Positions 13,526-15,797 of a stretch of 15,797 bases of DNA are shown here, piece after piece. Made by a program: the position numbers and the translations under genes. Where the stretch lies: the NCBI GenBank assembly GCA_022825185.1, contig JAJDYK010000296.1, positions 1-15,797 of the forward strand, written 5' to 3'. The first letter of the stretch is position 1, and every line of letters starts with the position of its first letter. This DNA is from Candidatus Latescibacterota bacterium. Lineage in GTDB: Bacteria > Latescibacterota > UBA2968 > UBA8231. Under the pieces are notes generated by a model that saw nothing but the letters and a program-made list of their open reading frames with translations, did no database searches and was not told the origin of the DNA.

Positions 13526-14430
13526 CAGGGAACCTGTAAGAGGTCGTCGGCACCTTGGGTGCGCAGGGCGTCCGCAAGGGCGTCGGCAAGGGATTCGGCA
13601 CAGGCGCGGGAGGCACGCTGTTCGGCGCGCAGCAACTGGGTGCCTTCGGGATGGCCGACTAAGCCGTCGAGTGCGAGGAGGTCACCCTCCATGCGGCCCC
13701 AAGCTCCGACGGGCGCGTGACACCCGGCGCGCAGGATGTGCAACAGGTGGCGCTCGGCTTGCACCGCAACTAAGGTTGAGGCGTGGTTGAGGGCTGCGAC
13801 GGTGGGACGCGCGGGATGATCGGTGCGCATTTGCAGTCCCAAAGCGCCTTGGCCGGGCGCGGGTAGAACCTGATTCAGGGGCAGGTAGCAGCCGATGCGC
13901 TCCTGCCAGCCGAGGCGGTTGAGTCCGGCGACGGCCAAGACCACGGCATCGCACTCGCCGCGCATGGCTTTGTCGATGCGGGTGTCTAGATTGCCGCGAA
14001 TATCTAGAATGTTCAGGTCGGACCGCAGGGCCTTGAGTTGGGCGCGGCGGCGCAGGCTGCCCGTGCCGACTCGTGCTCCGTCCGGCAAGTCGGCGAGAGA
14101 GGATATGCCGGAGCCGACGAGGGCATCGCGCACATCTTCGCGCTCGGGTGTGGCGACGAGGGCGAGGTCAGAGTGCATCTGAGTCGGTAGGTCTTTAAGG
14201 CTGTGGACCGCTAAGTCAATGTGCCCGGCTAACAGGGCGTCTTCGAGGGCTTTGGTAAAAACGCCCGTGCCTCCCAAGCTACGTAGCGAACCCGTCATCG
14301 CATCGCCGGTGGTGCGGATGATTGAGATCTCAATGTCCAGCCTGTCGTGCAGCGCTAGTAGGCGGTTGCGGACTTCGTGGGCTTGGACGAGGGCGAGTTG
14401 GCTACCGCGGCTGCCAATGACGAGTTTCAC
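13525..14430 (-). CDS. hemC: Porphobilinogen deaminase (hydroxymethylbilane synthase)
   Basis: A full-length 301-residue HemC that polymerises four porphobilinogens to hydroxymethylbilane in the cytoplasm. Visible landmarks are GSRGSQLALVQA (6-17), the catalytic aspartate D80 in HSLKDLPT, GTGSLRRRAQL (122-132), RGNLDTR (145-151), LPAPGQGALG (189-198) and LRAGCHAPVG (233-242). In the last of these, C237 carries the dipyrromethane cofactor. The start is the GTG at 14428-14430, matching the family N-terminus MKLVIGSRGS; no convincing Shine-Dalgarno precedes it. It is first in the hemC, cobA-hemD, AIRS-like operon and directly passes its product to the HemD half of the next gene. A strong hairpin lies 27 bases upstream of the start. 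Confidence 0.96.
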   Translation of the reverse strand: MKLVIGSRGSQLALVQAHEVRNRLLALHDRLDIEISIIRTTGDAMTGSLRSLGGTGVFTKALEDALLAGHIDLAVHSLKDLPTQMHSDLALVATPEREDVRDALVGSGISSLADLPDGARVGTGSLRRRAQLKALRSDLNILDIRGNLDTRIDKAMRGECDAVVLAVAGLNRLGWQERIGCYLPLNQVLPAPGQGALGLQMRTDHPARPTVAALNHASTLVAVQAERHLLHILRAGCHAPVGAWGRMEGDLLALDGLVGHPEGTQLLRAEQRASRACAESLADALADALRTQGADDLLQVP

Positions 14431-14456
14431 GAGGTGTGGCCGTTAGGGTGTATATA

Positions 14457-14495
14457 GGCAAGGGAAGATTCCCTCAGTGGAAATCTTCCCTTGCC
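14457..14495 (-). terminator. Perfect 14-bp hairpin between glnA and hemC
   Basis: Arms GGCAAGGGAAGATT (14457-14470) and AATCTTCCCTTGCC (14482-14495) pair perfectly around an 11-base loop. It begins 24 bases after the glnA stop in the direction of transcription, so it probably ends or stabilises the glnA transcript. No T-run follows the stem on the minus strand (CTATATACA), so it is not a textbook intrinsic terminator. It may instead allow read-through or attenuate hemC, whose start is 27 bases further on. Hairpin certain; role uncertain. Confidence 0.7.
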
Positions 14496-14519
14496 GTGAG
14501 CACCCGTAGTTATAGTTAT

Positions 14520-15797
14520 TTACACGTCGTAGTAGAGTGCGAACTCATAGGGATGCGGCCGCAAGCGGAGGGCATCGACCTCCTCGGTGCGCTTGTAGTC
14601 AAGCCACGCGTCGATCAGATCCTCGGAGAACACATCCCCCTGCAACAGAAAGTCCCGATCCTGCTCCAAGTGATCCAACGACGCCTCCAACGATCCCGCC
14701 GTCTGCGGAACTCCCGCCCGCTCCTCCGCCGACAAATCATACAGATTCTTGTCCAACGGCTCCCCCGGATCCAACTGACGCTCAATGCCGTCCAACCCCG
14801 CCATCAGCATCGCCGACAACGCCAGGTAGATGTTGCACGACGGGTCGGGACAACGGAACTCCACCCGCTTGCTCTTGGGCGAAGGCGAATACATCGGAAT
14901 GCGCACCGACGCACTGCGGTTGCGTTGCGAATAAGCCAAGTTCACCGGCGCTTCGTAGCCGGGTACCAGCCGCTTGTAGGAGTTGGTCGTCGGATTGGTA
15001 AACGCCAACAGCGCAGGTGCGTGGTGCAACAGCCCGCCGATGTAGTGCAACGCCATCTGGCTCAGACCCGCGTAGCCACTGCCGGCAAACAAAGGCGTAT
15101 CGCCCTGCCACAGGCTCTGGTGAGTGTGCATGCCCGTGCCGTTGTCCTCAAACAGCGGCTTGGGCATAAAAGTAGCCGTCTTGCCGTGCTGACGCGCCAC
15201 ATTCTTGACGATGTACTTATACATCATCATCCGGTCGCCGCAGATCAACAGCGGACAAAAGCGAATGTCTATTTCGCCTTGGCCGGCGGTGCCCACCTCG
15301 TGGTGGTGGATCTCGGTGTCGATGCCGCAGGCGAGCATGGTCTGCACCATCTCGGTGCGGATGTCTTGCAGCGAGTCCGTTGGCGGCACGGGGAAGTAGC
15401 CGCCCTTGTAGTCGGGCTTGTAGCCTAAGTTGGGGCCGTCGGCCGAGCCGGAGTTCCAGCGTCCTTCCACCGAGTCGATTTCGTAGAAACCCAAATGCGC
15501 TTGCTGGTCGAAGCGGATGTTGTCGAAGATGAAAAACTCGGCTTCCGGTCCGAAGAAGGCGGTGTCGGCAATGCGGGTGCGCTGCAAGTAGGCTTGGGCG
15601 CGCTGGGCAACGCCACGGGGATCGCGGGCATAGGGCTGGCGGGTGATGGGGTCTTCAATGGAGCAGACCAGCGACAAGGTGGGCACGGCCATGAACGGGT
15701 CCATGACCGCGGTGGTCGGATCGGGCAGGACGAGCATGTCGGATTCGTTGATTTCCTGCCAGCCGCGGATGGACGAGCCGTCGAAGCCGAGACCGTC
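14520..15797 (-). CDS. glnA: Type I glutamine synthetase (5' end beyond window)
   Basis: 425 residues are visible, continuous to the window edge with [19 protein letters not shown]; about 45-50 N-terminal residues are missing. It joins ammonia to glutamate using ATP, as a cytoplasmic dodecamer. GSI landmarks: EAEFFIFD and EGRWNS metal/substrate segments, [17 protein letters not shown], the ATP-binding stretch [41 protein letters not shown], and [12 protein letters not shown]. The last of these contains the tyrosine that is adenylylated in the GSI-beta subtype, so control by GlnE is possible. The C-terminus FALYYDV is intact. It is cotranscribed in direction with the heme operon but separated from it by 89 bases and a hairpin. 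Confidence 0.96.
   Translation of the reverse strand, partial: DGLGFDGSSIRGWQEINESDMLVLPDPTTAVMDPFMAVPTLSLVCSIEDPITRQPYARDPRGVAQRAQAYLQRTRIADTAFFGPEAEFFIFDNIRFDQQAHLGFYEIDSVEGRWNSGSADGPNLGYKPDYKGGYFPVPPTDSLQDIRTEMVQTMLACGIDTEIHHHEVGTAGQGEIDIRFCPLLICGDRMMMYKYIVKNVARQHGKTATFMPKPLFEDNGTGMHTHQSLWQGDTPLFAGSGYAGLSQMALHYIGGLLHHAPALLAFTNPTTNSYKRLVPGYEAPVNLAYSQRNRSASVRIPMYSPSPKSKRVEFRCPDPSCNIYLALSAMLMAGLDGIERQLDPGEPLDKNLYDLSAEERAGVPQTAGSLEASLDHLEQDRDFLLQGDVFSEDLIDAWLDYKRTEEVDALRLRPHPYEFALYYDV

Noticed and set aside
14436..15428. 330-codon plus-strand open frame opposite glnA
   Set aside because: It is fully antisense to a conserved glutamine synthetase. Such long shadows are common in G+C-rich genes, and its translation has no recognisable domain.

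Overview
This looks like a bacterial chromosome segment of moderately high G+C content. The genes are Shine-Dalgarno led or coupled by stop/start overlaps, and there are no introns or phage structural genes. Two Fe(II)/2-oxoglutarate (phytanoyl-CoA dioxygenase, PhyH) genes, an acid-sugar dehydratase, a Gfo/Idh/MocA oxidoreductase and an acetoacetate decarboxylase-like gene occur together. That repertoire is typical of carbohydrate- and natural-product-degrading uncultured phyla such as Latescibacterota or Poribacteria. The lineage is an inference from gene content; no rRNA or ribosomal marker is present.

Layout. Left edge (1-1624): two minus-strand genes, the N-terminal part of an iron-containing alcohol dehydrogenase cut by the window edge and a PlsC-like acyltransferase. 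Each is preceded by a copy of the same 60-bp intergenic sequence, which carries a promoter-like TTGAC(A/G)-N18-TACTTT pointing into the gene. Next (1733-2377) is a plus-strand BrnT-type toxin with an antitoxin combining a BrnA-like N-terminus and an XRE helix-turn-helix. Its promoter has a perfect palindrome between -35 and -10 and predicts a leaderless toxin message. A minus-strand unit follows (4817 to 2475): PhyH dioxygenase, six-bladed Kelch-like propeller, GNAT acetyltransferase. A glucarate dehydratase-like enolase-superfamily gene lies divergently on the plus strand (5004-6071). It converges, with 7 bp between stops, on a second minus-strand unit (8926 to 6079): PhyH dioxygenase, acetoacetate decarboxylase-like enzyme, Gfo/Idh/MocA oxidoreductase. 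A VapBC toxin-antitoxin pair (9700 to 9066) and a SIMPL/DUF541 lipoprotein (10125-10865) close the accessory part.

The right end (10986-15797) is housekeeping and more G+C rich: glutamine synthetase (5' end cut off), a perfect 14-bp hairpin, then a tightly overlapped operon of hemC, a fused cobA-hemD and an AIR-synthase-like gene.

How the genes may work together. The central block (about 2.5-8.9 kb) reads as a catabolic locus for a hydroxylated or acidic carbohydrate-like compound. Oxygenases would open or demethylate it, a dehydratase would make a 2-keto-3-deoxy acid, an NAD(P) oxidoreductase would act on the sugar ring or polyol, and an ADC-family enzyme would decarboxylate or perform aldol-type chemistry. 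The substrate cannot be read from sequence. The block is bracketed by two toxin-antitoxin modules and by related intergenic repeats (1651-1710 and, partial, 10961-10982), which may mark it as an acquired or exchangeable segment.
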